Assembly: GCA_002342785.1 (NCBI GenBank)
Contig: DDQV01000122.1
Span: 23,619-87,618 of the forward strand
DNA length: 64,000 nt
Direction of reading: 5' to 3'
DNA from: Fusobacteriaceae bacterium UBA2433
GTDB taxonomy: Bacteria > Fusobacteriota > Fusobacteriia > Fusobacteriales > Fusobacteriaceae
Below the pieces are notes generated by a model. That model searched no databases. It was not told the origin of the DNA and worked only from the letters and a program-made list of their open reading frames with translations. Positions within the stretch are counted from its first letter, which is position 1, and each line of letters opens with the position of its first letter. The position numbers and the translations under genes are program-made. This document shows positions 20,298-30,168 of the stretch, one piece after another.

Positions 20298-22022
20298 TTA
20301 TAATTTTTTCATTTCTTCCATTAATTTTTGATCTTTATAATCATAGATTACTCTATCTTTTACTTTATCTAAATTAGCTTCTTCATATTTTATTTCCTTT
20401 GTCTTTTGGAATGCATAGATCCCTTTTTCAGTTTTTATTATATTAATTTTATCCAATTCAGATTGAAATATCCCATCTGCTAATTGGTCATCATAACCTA
20501 AAAGTTTTATATAACCATCTTTTTTTATATCTAAAAATTCTGAAACTTTATATTTTGAATATCCTTTTTCACTAGCTTCCCCAAAAGTTAATTTATTACT
20601 ATTTAACTCCTCAACTACATTTTTAGCTGTTTCCATTACCTTTTCAAAAGTTTTTTCTCCAGCATTTATTTTTATTAAAATATGAGAAGCTTTAACTTGA
20701 GCTTTTTCTTTATTTTTATCTTCTACAAAAATAATATGATATCCAAATTTTGATTTAACTATCTCTGGATATACTTTTCCTACTTCACCTTTAAAAGCTA
20801 CAGTTTCAAATTCAGGAATCATTTGACCCTTTCCAAACCATCCTAACTCTCCACCATTTGGTGCACTTGGTCCCTCTGAGTATTTTTTTGCCATCTCAGA
20901 AAAATTAGTAGAGCTAACCTCTTTTAAAATTTTATTAGATTTTTCTTTTGCTTTTTCCATATCTAAATCTGTTGGTTCTACAACAAAATTAATAATATTT
21001 GCATCAACACTAGCATCTATATCATATTTTTCTTTGTTTTCTTTAAAAAACTTTTTAATTTCTAGATCATCTACAACAATATTTTCTCTAATATTATCTA
21101 AAAGTTGCAATTTAAGATCCATTATTTGATCCATAGTAGGAAAAGTTTCATTCTTTATAATGCCTCTATCCATTGCGATTTTTGCAAACTTTATCTCATT
21201 TTTTATATTAGCTATAGATTTAATTTTTGCTTCATTATAATCTTTAACCCCATAAAAAGATTGGTATAGCGCACCTTTTATTATATCGGTACTCACTATC
21301 TCAAATCCATCTTTTTCAAACTCTATAGTTGGCATAATATTACCATAATTTTCTCTAATATCTTCTATTTTTAATTCTTTTTTAGCTTTTTCTACTAATC
21401 TAAGTAGCTCTTTATTTCCATTTTCTTCCTTTATTTTTTTCTCAATAAGAGATTTTGATTCCTCATATGTTTTACCTAAATAATCACTATACTTATCCTT
21501 CTCATATTGAGCTAATTTCTCTTCCTCTGTAACTTTAATTTTTTCTATTATTTTTTCTCTAGTTTTTTCAACTAATATAGAAGCTTTTATAGATTTTTTA
21601 AATGTTTTTGTAGTATAACCTTGGGCAGTTAACATCCTCTTAAATTGATCTTTATCTGGAATTTGTGTCTCTATAGCTCCAATTTTTACCTCTATATCTG
21701 AGCTACTTACTTTAACTTTAAGATCTTTTCCTATCTCTTTTAAAATTTCATTATTTATAATATTTTCTACTGCTAACATCTTAGAATCTTCTCTATCTAT
21801 AGGAGTAGTAAAATATTGACCATATTGATTACTTACGTTATTAATTCCTCTTTCTAGTTCAGAAATTGCAATTTTATTTCCATTTAATTTAAATGCATAT
21901 TGTTTATTTTTTAATCCCATGCTAATATTACTAACTATAACGGTTAGCATAGAGATGAAAAACCCTATTGTAATCATCCAAATTACAGGTTTCATCTTTT
22001 TTCTTAAATTTCTAATTGCCAT
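20298..22022 (-). CDS. SurA/PpiD-like membrane-anchored peptidyl-prolyl isomerase
   Basis: A 574-residue periplasmic foldase tethered by one N-terminal membrane helix (residues ~13-34, VIWMITIGFFISMLTVIVS). The SurA-N-like chaperone region spans ~35-320 (FKLNGNKIAISELERGI). A parvulin rotamase domain lies near 335-430 (SEGPSAPNGGELGWFGKGQMIPEFE, split here only by reading, ending FGYHIIFV). A second partial parvulin-like stretch begins at KASHILIK. The layout matches PpiD, which helps newly secreted proteins fold at the Sec exit and suits a diderm. It follows the regulator gene at 22049 by 26 bases and may share its transcript. Confidence 0.88.
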   Translation of the reverse strand: MAIRNLRKKMKPVIWMITIGFFISMLTVIVSNISMGLKNKQYAFKLNGNKIAISELERGINNVSNQYGQYFTTPIDREDSKMLAVENIINNEILKEIGKDLKVKVSSSDIEVKIGAIETQIPDKDQFKRMLTAQGYTTKTFKKSIKASILVEKTREKIIEKIKVTEEEKLAQYEKDKYSDYLGKTYEESKSLIEKKIKEENGNKELLRLVEKAKKELKIEDIRENYGNIMPTIEFEKDGFEIVSTDIIKGALYQSFYGVKDYNEAKIKSIANIKNEIKFAKIAMDRGIIKNETFPTMDQIMDLKLQLLDNIRENIVVDDLEIKKFFKENKEKYDIDASVDANIINFVVEPTDLDMEKAKEKSNKILKEVSSTNFSEMAKKYSEGPSAPNGGELGWFGKGQMIPEFETVAFKGEVGKVYPEIVKSKFGYHIIFVEDKNKEKAQVKASHILIKINAGEKTFEKVMETAKNVVEELNSNKLTFGEASEKGYSKYKVSEFLDIKKDGYIKLLGYDDQLADGIFQSELDKINIIKTEKGIYAFQKTKEIKYEEANLDKVKDRVIYDYKDQKLMEEMKKL

Positions 22023-22048
22023 TATATTTCCCCCATTTCTTTTTTATA

Positions 22049-23437
22049 TTATCCTTTTTGATCTAATTTATATCTTCTTATTTTTTCATATAATGTTGTT
22101 CTACCTATTCCTAATAATTTTGCTGTCTCTTGTTTATTCCATCTAGTTTTTTGTAATGCTGTGGCTATTACTACTTTTTCAACATCTGCCAAGTTGTAAA
22201 GTTCCTTTTCTAATATTTCTTTTAATGGTCCAAGTCCAATTATTGTTTTATTCTCAAGTGTATCTGATTTCATCTTAATCTCTAATGGTAGATCTTCAAT
22301 TCCAATTACTTTATCAGTTGATAGTATAATCATCCTTTCAATTATATTTTTTAATTCCCTGATATTTCCAGGATATGAATATTCCATAAGATATTTCATT
22401 GTATCACTTGATATAATAGGCATCTCTCTATGGATATCTATAACTATTTTATTTAAGAAATAATTAGCTAATAGTGGAATATCATCTTTTCTTTCTCTTA
22501 ATGGTGCCATTTCAATTGGAAAAGCTGTTAATCTATGATATAGATCACTTCTAAATTTTCCACTCTCAACTTCTTGTTTAAGATTTTTATTTGTAGAAAC
22601 AATAAATCTAATATTTACTTTTTTAGTTTTATTTCCTCCTACCCTTCTAAATTCACCGTATTCTATCACTCTAAGTAATTTTGCTTGAGCTTTGATATCT
22701 AAACCTGTAATTTCATCTAAGAATACAGTTCCTCCATCGGCTTCCTCTAAGATCCCTACTTTACCAGATCCAGATCCTGGGAAAACATCCCTTTCATATC
22801 CAAATAATTCTGACTCAATTATATCTGAAGACATAGAAGCACAATTAATTACCATAAAACTTTTCTTTCTTCTATCAGATTTTTTATAGATCTCTGCAGC
22901 AATTAATTCTTTTCCTACACCATTTTCTCCACTAACAAGAACAGTAAGATCACTCTCAGCTATCTTATCTATCAAGTTTTTTATCTCTTTTATCTTAGTA
23001 CTTTGTCCAACAATTTCTTTTATTTCCTCTGTATCTGATAGTTTCTTCTCTAATTTTCTTTTTTCCTTTAATACAGATAAATTTTGTAAAGCTGGAAAAA
23101 TTAATTTATTAAATTCTTTTATGCATAAAGGTTTTAATAAATAATTATATATCTCGGCACCCCTTAAGTCCTTTAATACCTCGTCTGTTTCTTCCTCTAT
23201 TAATCCTACTACTACAAAATCTTTTCCTATACCATTTAGTTTTCTTCTTACCTCTGTAAAAGTAAACCATGTCATATTTTGATCCAATAAAATAATATCA
23301 AAATCACTTTCCCTCAACATATCTAAACCATCTAAAAAATTATTAAAAGTAATTACTTCATACTCACCTAATAACTCTTTTCTTACTTGTTTTAAAATTT
23401 CTTTTCTCTCAGAAATTGCTAAAATCGATTTTTTCAC
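22049..23437 (-). CDS. NtrC-family AAA+ response regulator with unrecognisable GAFTGA loop
   Basis: A 462-residue regulator with a receiver-like domain (residues ~1-115, DIILLDQNM with a possible phospho-Asp and LKPL lysine), an AAA+ domain (Walker A GENGVGKE near 167, Walker B GGTVFLDE near 235, RFIVSTN, FRSDLYHRL, PLRERKDDIP) and a Fis-type HTH at the end (WNKQETAKLLGIGRTTLYEKI). The GAFTGA loop that contacts sigma-54 is replaced by ERDVFPGSGSG, so it may not activate sigma-54 promoters and may act with sigma-70 instead. I place the start at GTG 23437, five bases after GGGAGGG; the longer frame would begin inside the -10 box. Confidence 0.87.
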   Translation of the reverse strand: MKKSILAISERKEILKQVRKELLGEYEVITFNNFLDGLDMLRESDFDIILLDQNMTWFTFTEVRRKLNGIGKDFVVVGLIEEETDEVLKDLRGAEIYNYLLKPLCIKEFNKLIFPALQNLSVLKEKRKLEKKLSDTEEIKEIVGQSTKIKEIKNLIDKIAESDLTVLVSGENGVGKELIAAEIYKKSDRRKKSFMVINCASMSSDIIESELFGYERDVFPGSGSGKVGILEEADGGTVFLDEITGLDIKAQAKLLRVIEYGEFRRVGGNKTKKVNIRFIVSTNKNLKQEVESGKFRSDLYHRLTAFPIEMAPLRERKDDIPLLANYFLNKIVIDIHREMPIISSDTMKYLMEYSYPGNIRELKNIIERMIILSTDKVIGIEDLPLEIKMKSDTLENKTIIGLGPLKEILEKELYNLADVEKVVIATALQKTRWNKQETAKLLGIGRTTLYEKIRRYKLDQKG

Positions 23438-23476
23438 AATATCCCTCCCATAATTCTTAATTTTTTCATTCACTGT

Positions 23477-23505
23477 ATTATAATCAATCAAGTGTCAAAT
23501 TTCAA
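23477..23505 (-). promoter_or_regulatory. Promoter of the NtrC-like regulator gene
   Basis: Minus-strand -35 TTGAAA (23500-23505), 17-base spacer, -10 TATAAT (23477-23482). It is a sigma-70-type element about 40 bases before the GTG start. No -24/-12 sigma-54 element was seen. Confidence 0.8.
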
Positions 23506-23644
23506 GACTTTTTTATTTTTTTTTGTTTTTTTTGAAACATATTTCCAATTTCATTACACAAGGTCAATAATAATCATTAATTTTAAATTAAAATATTTTA
23601 AATTAAATTCCACATCTGTATAATTATTAGATTTTAAATTCTCA

Positions 23645-23679
23645 AAAATTTAAAATGAGAGTGATAAACACCCTCATTT
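23645..23679 (-). terminator. Terminator of the efflux operon
   Basis: Eleven-base arms (AAATGAGGGTG and CACTCTCATTT on the minus strand, one G-U pair), five-base loop, then TAAATTTTTG. It directly follows the last gene of the RND operon. Confidence 0.8.
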
Positions 23680-23682
23680 CAT

Positions 23683-23997
23683 CTAAATATTAATATATTC
23701 TAGAGCTCTTACTGAAATGTCAAAAGTAATATTATAATCCAAACTTTCTTTTAATTTTGAAAATTTTTCTACTAATTCATAACATCTTTTCTTTTCTGCT
23801 ATAACTAATAATACTTCATCTTCTCCAGGCCAAACATGGGTATTAAGATGTTTTATGCCTTTTTGCCAAGACACTTTTAATTTTGGGATAATAGCATATT
23901 TTATAACATCACTGTCTTTTAACGTATCTAATATTATATCTTCCAAAGACCCATCAAACAATACTCTAAGTTCTTTATAGTCACCCTTTAATTCCAT
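23683..23997 (-). CDS. Small PII-like protein of an RND operon (PG0541-like)
   Basis: A 104-residue soluble protein with alternating beta and helix segments (LRVLFDG, KYAIIPKL, EVLLVIAE, ITFDISVRALEYI), reminiscent of a PII-like ferredoxin fold. Small proteins of this size, named for PG0541 of Porphyromonas gingivalis, are known beside RND pumps, and I assign it there from context and general pattern only. It starts 22 bases after the pump gene and ends just before the operon terminator, so it is the last gene of the unit. A regulatory or sensing role for pump activity is inference. Confidence 0.6.
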   Translation of the reverse strand: MELKGDYKELRVLFDGSLEDIILDTLKDSDVIKYAIIPKLKVSWQKGIKHLNTHVWPGEDEVLLVIAEKKRCYELVEKFSKLKESLDYNITFDISVRALEYINI

Positions 23998-24019
23998 AGA
24001 AGCTCCCCCTTTTTTTTAA

Positions 24020-27000
24020 TTATTTTTTAAATTTAACTCTTATCTTATCCATTCCATTTTCTACTAATTCATAGAGGACTGGTATTACTATTAAAGTTAA
24101 TAATGTAGAAACCATAAGTCCAAAAATTACAGCTATAGCCATACTTTGATAAGTTTCAGACCCTTGACCTATTCCTAATGCCAAAGGCATCATCCCTAAC
24201 ATAGTTGTCAAACTTGTCATAAAAATTGGTCGTAATCTTGTTCTTCCTGCTTCTAATATTGCTTCCCTTCTTTCGCTTCCCCTTGCAATTAATAATTTTA
24301 TATAATCTATTAAAACTAAAGCATTATTAACTACTATACCAGCTAACATTATAATTCCTACCATTACCATTACATTAAATTCTTTACCTGTAATTACTAA
24401 GCCTGCATATACTCCCATTATAGAAAGAGGTACAGATCCCATTATTATAAATGGCAATATCAATGATTCAAATTGAGAAGCTAATATTACAAAGATTAAA
24501 AATATTGCTATCAACATAGAATTTTTTAATTGACCCATCATCTCTATCCTTCTTTTATTATCTCCACCAAATCTATAAGTTACAGTGTTTGGCATCCCTA
24601 ATTTGTCTATTTTTTCTGCAATTAATTTTTCTACTATCTTACTATTATTTCCACCTTTTAAATTAGCACTTAAAGTTATCTTTCTAACCCTATTTAATTT
24701 TTCTTGTTCTGCTGGTCCTTCGGCTATTTTTATAGAAGCAACATCTGAAAGTTGTATAATATCTCCAGAATCTAATTTTAATTTACTCGTCATCAACTTA
24801 GATAATGATTTTCTATATTCATCAGGCATCATTACATTCACTTCTATCTCTTCTAAATCAGTTTTAAGATCTATAGGATTTGATCCCAACACTTGATAAA
24901 AAATTACTTTATTTATATCTGCTGGTCTTATACCATAATATCTAGCCTTTTCTCTGTCTACTACTATTCTAGCTTCTGGATTTCCTCCAGTCAAACTCGT
25001 TTTAAAGTCACCTATTTCTGGCATATTTTTCATCTCGGCAAAAACTAATTCAGAAAATTTGTCTAATTGTCCTGCATTATCTGATATAAGATCTAATTGA
25101 ATATCCCTTCCGCTACTGTCTGGACCTTTAGCATATCCATCAGCTACATTTAAGTCTACATCTGGAATACCTTTTAATTTTTCCCTTATAATATCTGTTA
25201 TCTCAAAAACCGATCTATCCCTGTCTTTTCTTAGATCCAATTTTACATTTATAGAGAACCCGTCATTTTCTACTGAGGTTTCAATATTTTTTGTATATTT
25301 ATCTTTCTCTAATATTTTTTCAACTCTTCTTGTAATAGAATCAACTTTATCCAAAGTAACTCCAGATGGTGTTTCCCCTGTTACTACATATACATTATCA
25401 TCTGTAGCAGGTAAAAAACCTCCTCCAACTATCTTAATACTAGGTATTACTACTGCAAAAAACATTATTATTACTATTAACACTGTCTTTAATTTATGTT
25501 TCAGTGTTAAAGATAATAATTTTATATATTTATTTTTTATAAAGGTAAGTAATTTACCATCTTGAACTTCTACAACCTTTTCCTTTAATATTTTATTTGA
25601 TATCATCGGTACAAATGTCATAGCAACTAAAAGTGATGCTAATAATGAAAAAGTTACAGACCACGACATTCCCCAAAAAACTTCCTTGGCTAATCCTTCG
25701 GTCATTACTATTGGTAAAAACACTGCAACCGTAGTTGCTGTAGAAGCTACTATTGGTACTAACATCTCTGCAGCTCCATCTCTAGCAGATTCAAATTTTG
25801 GTTTTTTTAATTCTGTCATATGTCTATAAATATTATCTAAAACTACTACTCCATTATCTACTAACATCCCAACCCCTAGAGATAAACCCATGAGAGATAT
25901 TATATTTAAACCCACTCCTATACTATTTAATAGAAAAAATGATCCTATAATAGATAATGGTATTGCCATAGCAATAACTAGAGTAGCTCTAATATCTTTT
26001 AAAAATATAAAAAGTACTATTGAAGCAAGGATCAATCCTGCTATAGCATTATTTTTTACATTGTTTATAGAATTAGATATATCTGTAGATGTATCATAAG
26101 ATACGCTTAATTTAATGTCTGATGGTAGTATCTGGGATAAAGATTTAATTGCTTCCTTTACACCTTCTGAAATTGCTACAGAATTCCCGTCTGTTGATTT
26201 TTCTACAGATATCGAGATGGAAGGTGTTCCATTCATCCTATTATAACTCTCTACATCTTTATTTCCTAATTTTACATTAGCTACATCTTTTAGATATAAA
26301 ACTTCACCATTTTTATTACTAACTACTATATTTTGTACTTCTTCAACAGTTTTTAATTCTGTCATGACCTTAATAAGATATCTTTTTTCCCCTTCTTCCA
26401 CAGTTCCAGCTGGAATATTAGTACTTGATTGTCCAATTATATTATAGAGATCATCGATATTTATTCCATAGGATTCTATCTTAATTGGATCTACTTCTAC
26501 CTTTACTTCCTTTTCATATCCACCATAAACTTCCACACTTCCAACACCTAAAATTTGTTGAAATCTTGGCTTAATCCTATTTTCTGCCAAACTTTTAGCA
26601 GTTATTAAATCTTTAGATGATACTGTAACAGAGATTACAGTTTCTCCCCCTGGTTGAACTTTTTTTACTACGGGAGTATCTATATCTGATGGCAAATCAT
26701 TTCTAATATTATTTAATTCCGTTTGTACATCAGTTACTTTCTTATCTGTGTCTGTTCCATAATCAAATTCTAAAACAACAAAGGATGAATTTTCAGATGA
26801 AGTTGAGTTCATCTCTTTTATTCCCTCTATATTTGGCATAACTTCTTCTATTTTTCTAGTAACCAAACTATCCATATCTTCTGGAGTAGCTCCTACCCAA
26901 GTAGTCCTAATCAATACTACAGGAACATTCATATTTGGCATCAAATCTACTGGCATGTTTTTTAATCCTAATAAACCCATTCCTACCATGGTTATCATAA

Positions 27001-27049
27001 GCATAATAACTGAAACAGGTCTTCTTATTGCAATTGATGATATAGACAT
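24020..27049 (-). CDS. RND efflux pump inner-membrane transporter (HAE1/AcrB type)
   Basis: A 1009-residue proton- or sodium-driven exporter. It has the RND plan of two halves, each with one membrane helix, a large periplasmic loop and five to six more helices. It opens SIAIRRPVSVIMLMITMVGMGLLG. The TM4 ion-relay motif is GMLVDNGVVVLDN (near residue 395), with a single Asp followed by Asn instead of the AcrB Asp pair. The second half has FRFGGDN-type sequence, LPFIIMGSVPLSIMGVYAG and ARGSERREAILEAGRTRLRPI. It works with the adaptor (27060) and TolC protein (28251) encoded just upstream. Substrates cannot be read from sequence. Confidence 0.95.
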   Translation of the reverse strand: MSISSIAIRRPVSVIMLMITMVGMGLLGLKNMPVDLMPNMNVPVVLIRTTWVGATPEDMDSLVTRKIEEVMPNIEGIKEMNSTSSENSSFVVLEFDYGTDTDKKVTDVQTELNNIRNDLPSDIDTPVVKKVQPGGETVISVTVSSKDLITAKSLAENRIKPRFQQILGVGSVEVYGGYEKEVKVEVDPIKIESYGINIDDLYNIIGQSSTNIPAGTVEEGEKRYLIKVMTELKTVEEVQNIVVSNKNGEVLYLKDVANVKLGNKDVESYNRMNGTPSISISVEKSTDGNSVAISEGVKEAIKSLSQILPSDIKLSVSYDTSTDISNSINNVKNNAIAGLILASIVLFIFLKDIRATLVIAMAIPLSIIGSFFLLNSIGVGLNIISLMGLSLGVGMLVDNGVVVLDNIYRHMTELKKPKFESARDGAAEMLVPIVASTATTVAVFLPIVMTEGLAKEVFWGMSWSVTFSLLASLLVAMTFVPMISNKILKEKVVEVQDGKLLTFIKNKYIKLLSLTLKHKLKTVLIVIIMFFAVVIPSIKIVGGGFLPATDDNVYVVTGETPSGVTLDKVDSITRRVEKILEKDKYTKNIETSVENDGFSINVKLDLRKDRDRSVFEITDIIREKLKGIPDVDLNVADGYAKGPDSSGRDIQLDLISDNAGQLDKFSELVFAEMKNMPEIGDFKTSLTGGNPEARIVVDREKARYYGIRPADINKVIFYQVLGSNPIDLKTDLEEIEVNVMMPDEYRKSLSKLMTSKLKLDSGDIIQLSDVASIKIAEGPAEQEKLNRVRKITLSANLKGGNNSKIVEKLIAEKIDKLGMPNTVTYRFGGDNKRRIEMMGQLKNSMLIAIFLIFVILASQFESLILPFIIMGSVPLSIMGVYAGLVITGKEFNVMVMVGIIMLAGIVVNNALVLIDYIKLLIARGSERREAILEAGRTRLRPIFMTSLTTMLGMMPLALGIGQGSETYQSMAIAVIFGLMVSTLLTLIVIPVLYELVENGMDKIRVKFKK

Positions 27050-27059
27050 CTTTGTCCTC

Positions 27060-28184
27060 CTACTTCTCTTCCTTTATATAATCTCCATCGTTTAAAGAAT
27101 ATTGCCCTACAACAACTACTTTATTTAATTCTTTTAAATCGGGATTTATTACTTCATAATTTTTTCCATTAGAAACACCTAACTCTACCCTTTTTTTTCT
27201 AGCTACTAACATCTCCTTTGCTTCTTTTTTTTCATTTTCTTCAAAGTCAACTTTTTCTTTATTTATTATAAATATATATGAATATAACTCCTCGATAATT
27301 ACCGCTTCCTTAGGAACTAATATCCCCTCTTTTTTCCCAGTATATAGTTCTACCCTAGAAAACATACCTTGTTTATATTTAGAATCTTTATTTTTTATCT
27401 TTATCTTTACCTCAAATTTTCTAGTAGATAGATCAGCAATTGGATTTATCTCATATAATATTCCTTTTATAGGTTCTAAAGAACCTTCCACATAAACGTT
27501 AGCTAACGCGCCTATTTTTAATCCAATCACATCTTTAGATGAAACTCCACTTAAAATTCTTAAATTATTATTATCTACTATTTTAAATAACGGTAGCTCT
27601 TTTTCTATATTTTGATATAATTTTAAATCTAGATTAGCTATTGTCCCATCTATCTTTGCTTTTACAGTAAGATCATTATAATCTTTTTTATTTGACAAAA
27701 ATGATGCCTTAGCCGATCTATATGTTCCCTCACTAGAAGACAATTTATTTTTAATATCTAAGAATTCTTCCTCTGAAATTAATTTTTCATCGTAAAGAAT
27801 TTTATATTTATTATATGTATTTTTTTGTTTATTATAATCTGCTTTAGCTGAAATTAATCTAGCTTCTGAATCCAAATATGCAGATTTTACATCTTGACTT
27901 TCAAGTACCAATACTATATCTCCTATCTTTACTTGATCTCCATTTTTATAATTTATTTTTACAACATCAACTCTATTTTTTGTAACTTCTTCTACCTCGT
28001 TTATAGAATCTAAAGACCCTGATGACACTGAAACTTTGTCTATTTCACTTAAAACTGCATCTATTGTCCTTACACTTTTATAATTAATTTCCTCTTTAAC
28101 CGAATTAATTTCCTCTTTTTTCCCACAAGCTACCAAACTTAATCCTATAAATAGCATCGCTATTTGTTTTACTATTTTATTCAT
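27060..28184 (-). CDS. RND periplasmic adaptor (membrane fusion protein), lipoprotein
   Basis: A 374-residue adaptor that joins the inner-membrane pump to the outer-membrane channel. A lipobox (LSLVACGKK) puts the lipidated Cys at residue ~20. A biotinyl-lipoyl-like half (VKINYKNGDQVKIGDIVLVLES) precedes an alpha-hairpin (~85-160) and is completed by AKIDGTIANLDLK; beta-barrel and membrane-proximal domains follow (GILYEINPIADLSTRKFEVKI). The gene precedes the pump gene by ten bases. Confidence 0.93.
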   Translation of the reverse strand: MNKIVKQIAMLFIGLSLVACGKKEEINSVKEEINYKSVRTIDAVLSEIDKVSVSSGSLDSINEVEEVTKNRVDVVKINYKNGDQVKIGDIVLVLESQDVKSAYLDSEARLISAKADYNKQKNTYNKYKILYDEKLISEEEFLDIKNKLSSSEGTYRSAKASFLSNKKDYNDLTVKAKIDGTIANLDLKLYQNIEKELPLFKIVDNNNLRILSGVSSKDVIGLKIGALANVYVEGSLEPIKGILYEINPIADLSTRKFEVKIKIKNKDSKYKQGMFSRVELYTGKKEGILVPKEAVIIEELYSYIFIINKEKVDFEENEKKEAKEMLVARKKRVELGVSNGKNYEVINPDLKELNKVVVVGQYSLNDGDYIKEEK

Positions 28185-28250
28185 TTTATCCTCCCAATAT
28201 ACATTGCATAATTTATAATCTAAAAATATTATCTACTTATATAATTCATT

Positions 28251-29516
28251 TTATTTTAAGTCTTCTAAATATTTTTCATATGCATAGTAATAATCCAACT
28301 TGTTTTTAATCAGAGATAATTTAATATCATTTAATTGTGTTTCATATATCAAATAATCTGTTATAGATATAATACCTTCATTATATTTTCTTTTTTGTAG
28401 ATCATAATTTTCTTGTGTAGCATCTAATTCTGCCTCTCCAGCTTCGATCTTCCCATTTAATTTAACTAATTCAATATAATTAGTTCTAATAGTTACTCTT
28501 AGGTCATCTAGTGTTTCTCTTTTTGTATTTTCAGATTTTTTAGTTTCATTTTTAGATCTTGCATAAGCATCCCAAGATTTTCCAAAATCAAATAACATCC
28601 AATTAATTTCTACACCAGCAGTCCAATACCATTTATCACTAGAGTCATTCAAATGACGATCTTCAGCACTATAAGATAACTTCGCATTTATTTGTGGCAA
28701 TAAATTTGCTCTAGATAATTTTTCTTGTTTTTCTACTATATCGGTATTTAACTGAGAAATTCTACTCTCCTTATTATTTGAAAGAGCATAGTTTATATCT
28801 GCATCAATATCTATAAGATCTAAATCGTATTTTTCATATTTTAAACTTTTCAATTCTATATCTTGATCTACTGGAAATCCAATAATATTTTTAAATTGAA
28901 TGATATATATTTCCCCTTGATTTTGTGCTTCGACTAGATCAGTTTCTATAGATATGACCTTTGTTTTAAGAGGTAGATAATCAGATTTAGATATCAGATT
29001 TAATTCATATTTTCTCTTTGCTTGATTATATGCACTCTTAACTTCTTCTAAAGATATTTCATATACTTTTATAGCTTCCACTTGAGCTAATATTTTTAAA
29101 TATGCTTCTATAACTTCTAACTTTAGTTGACTCTTACTTTTAGTAAGTTGATATTTCATTAGTTCTTGAGATATCTTAGCAATTTCAATTCCTGTAATTA
29201 CTGTTCCACCATTATAAATTGGTTGACTAATTCCAAATACATGATTGAATTTTTGATCACTTTCACTCCCATCCATTAATCCAAGCTCATTATCTTTTCC
29301 TGTAGCAATATATCCACCACTATAATCTAATTTAGGTGCAGCTGATTTATACCCTTCTAAAACTTGTAGATCAATATTTTCTTGATCAATTTTTACATTT
29401 TGATATTCATAATTATTTTCATAAGCAATATTTAACGCTTCATTTAAATTTATTTTTTCTGAACCCCATAGGGTAGATGCCATCAATATTAACATCAAAC
29501 TTATTACTTTCTTCAT
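28251..29516 (-). CDS. TolC family outer-membrane efflux protein
   Basis: A 421-residue outer-membrane channel protein with a signal peptide (about 18 residues ending LWGSE) and two OEP repeats made of long helices: NLNEALNIAYENNYEYQNVKID opens the first, and residues ~215-420 form the second (LEDLRVTIRTNYIELVKLNGKIE-like helix, ending YLEDLK). It forms a trimeric duct with the adaptor and RND pump encoded next, and its presence shows the cell has an outer membrane. AAGGAG precedes the ATG. Confidence 0.93.
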   Translation of the reverse strand: MKKVISLMLILMASTLWGSEKINLNEALNIAYENNYEYQNVKIDQENIDLQVLEGYKSAAPKLDYSGGYIATGKDNELGLMDGSESDQKFNHVFGISQPIYNGGTVITGIEIAKISQELMKYQLTKSKSQLKLEVIEAYLKILAQVEAIKVYEISLEEVKSAYNQAKRKYELNLISKSDYLPLKTKVISIETDLVEAQNQGEIYIIQFKNIIGFPVDQDIELKSLKYEKYDLDLIDIDADINYALSNNKESRISQLNTDIVEKQEKLSRANLLPQINAKLSYSAEDRHLNDSSDKWYWTAGVEINWMLFDFGKSWDAYARSKNETKKSENTKRETLDDLRVTIRTNYIELVKLNGKIEAGEAELDATQENYDLQKRKYNEGIISITDYLIYETQLNDIKLSLIKNKLDYYYAYEKYLEDLK

Positions 29517-29542
29517 TTTTTTCTCCTTCTTATCAAAAATAA

Positions 29543-30124
29543 TTAATCTTCATCCTTCAGTCCTATACCTTTACAAAATTTTTCAAAAGATTCATTGGAT
29601 ATTTTTTCATTGTAAGGTTCCTTCATAATATAAAAATACTCCCCTGTAAATATACAAGCTCCAATAAAATTTAATATTAACATCAATTCATTAGAATTTT
29701 TTATACCCTTTTTTTCTATAATTTTTGTAAAAATATCAGATAGAGGTTTATAATGTTTATAAATTTCTATTTTTGTGTCATCACTTATAAAACTAGAATC
29801 ACTAAAATAACGACCAAATCTTCTTTTATAAGGATTATTTATTCTCCATATAATTGAATTTTCCCAAATTTTTTTTAATTTTTTTTTAGAATTTTTTTCT
29901 TCATCTAAATTTTTAAAAAAATAATTTTGCTGTTCTAACTCTATATCTTTATAGACTTCGTTTATCAAAATATCCTTAGTTTTAAAATAATTAAATAAAG
30001 TTCCTGTAGCAACTCCAGATTCCTTAGCTATCATACTTGTTGGTGTCCCGTGAAATCCTCTCTCTACAAAAAGTTTTAATGACACTTCTATTATTTTTTT
30101 TCTTTTTTTTCTTTTGTTATCCAT
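29543..30124 (-). CDS. TetR family repressor of the efflux operon
   Basis: A 193-residue regulator with an N-terminal HTH (residues ~9-55: IIEVSLKLFVERGFHGTPTSMIAKESGVATGTLFNYFKTKDILI) and a helical ligand-binding C-terminal part. It is the first gene of the efflux operon, 26 bases ahead of tolC. A palindrome with 17-bp arms covers its transcription start and ribosome-binding site, as expected for an autorepressor that also controls the downstream pump. The inducer is probably a pump substrate; this is inferred from the usual logic of the family. Confidence 0.93.
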   Translation of the reverse strand: MDNKRKKRKKIIEVSLKLFVERGFHGTPTSMIAKESGVATGTLFNYFKTKDILINEVYKDIELEQQNYFFKNLDEEKNSKKKLKKIWENSIIWRINNPYKRRFGRYFSDSSFISDDTKIEIYKHYKPLSDIFTKIIEKKGIKNSNELMLILNFIGACIFTGEYFYIMKEPYNEKISNESFEKFCKGIGLKDED

Positions 30125-30130
30125 TTTTCC

Positions 30131-30168
30131 TCCTTATAAAAATGACTGACTAGTCATTTTTATAAGGA
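30131..30168. promoter_or_regulatory. TetR operator
   Basis: A perfect palindrome with 17-base arms (TCCTTATAAAAATGACT and complement) and a four-base centre GACT. The inner TGACTGACTAGTCA resembles TetR-family operators. It begins at the -10 box on one side and runs into the tetR Shine-Dalgarno on the other, so bound repressor would block transcription. Confidence 0.85.

Noticed and set aside
23435..23491. Longer N-terminus of the NtrC-like protein starting at 23491
   Set aside because: That start lies inside a strong -10 box, before the expected transcript start, while GTG 23437 has an excellent ribosome site.
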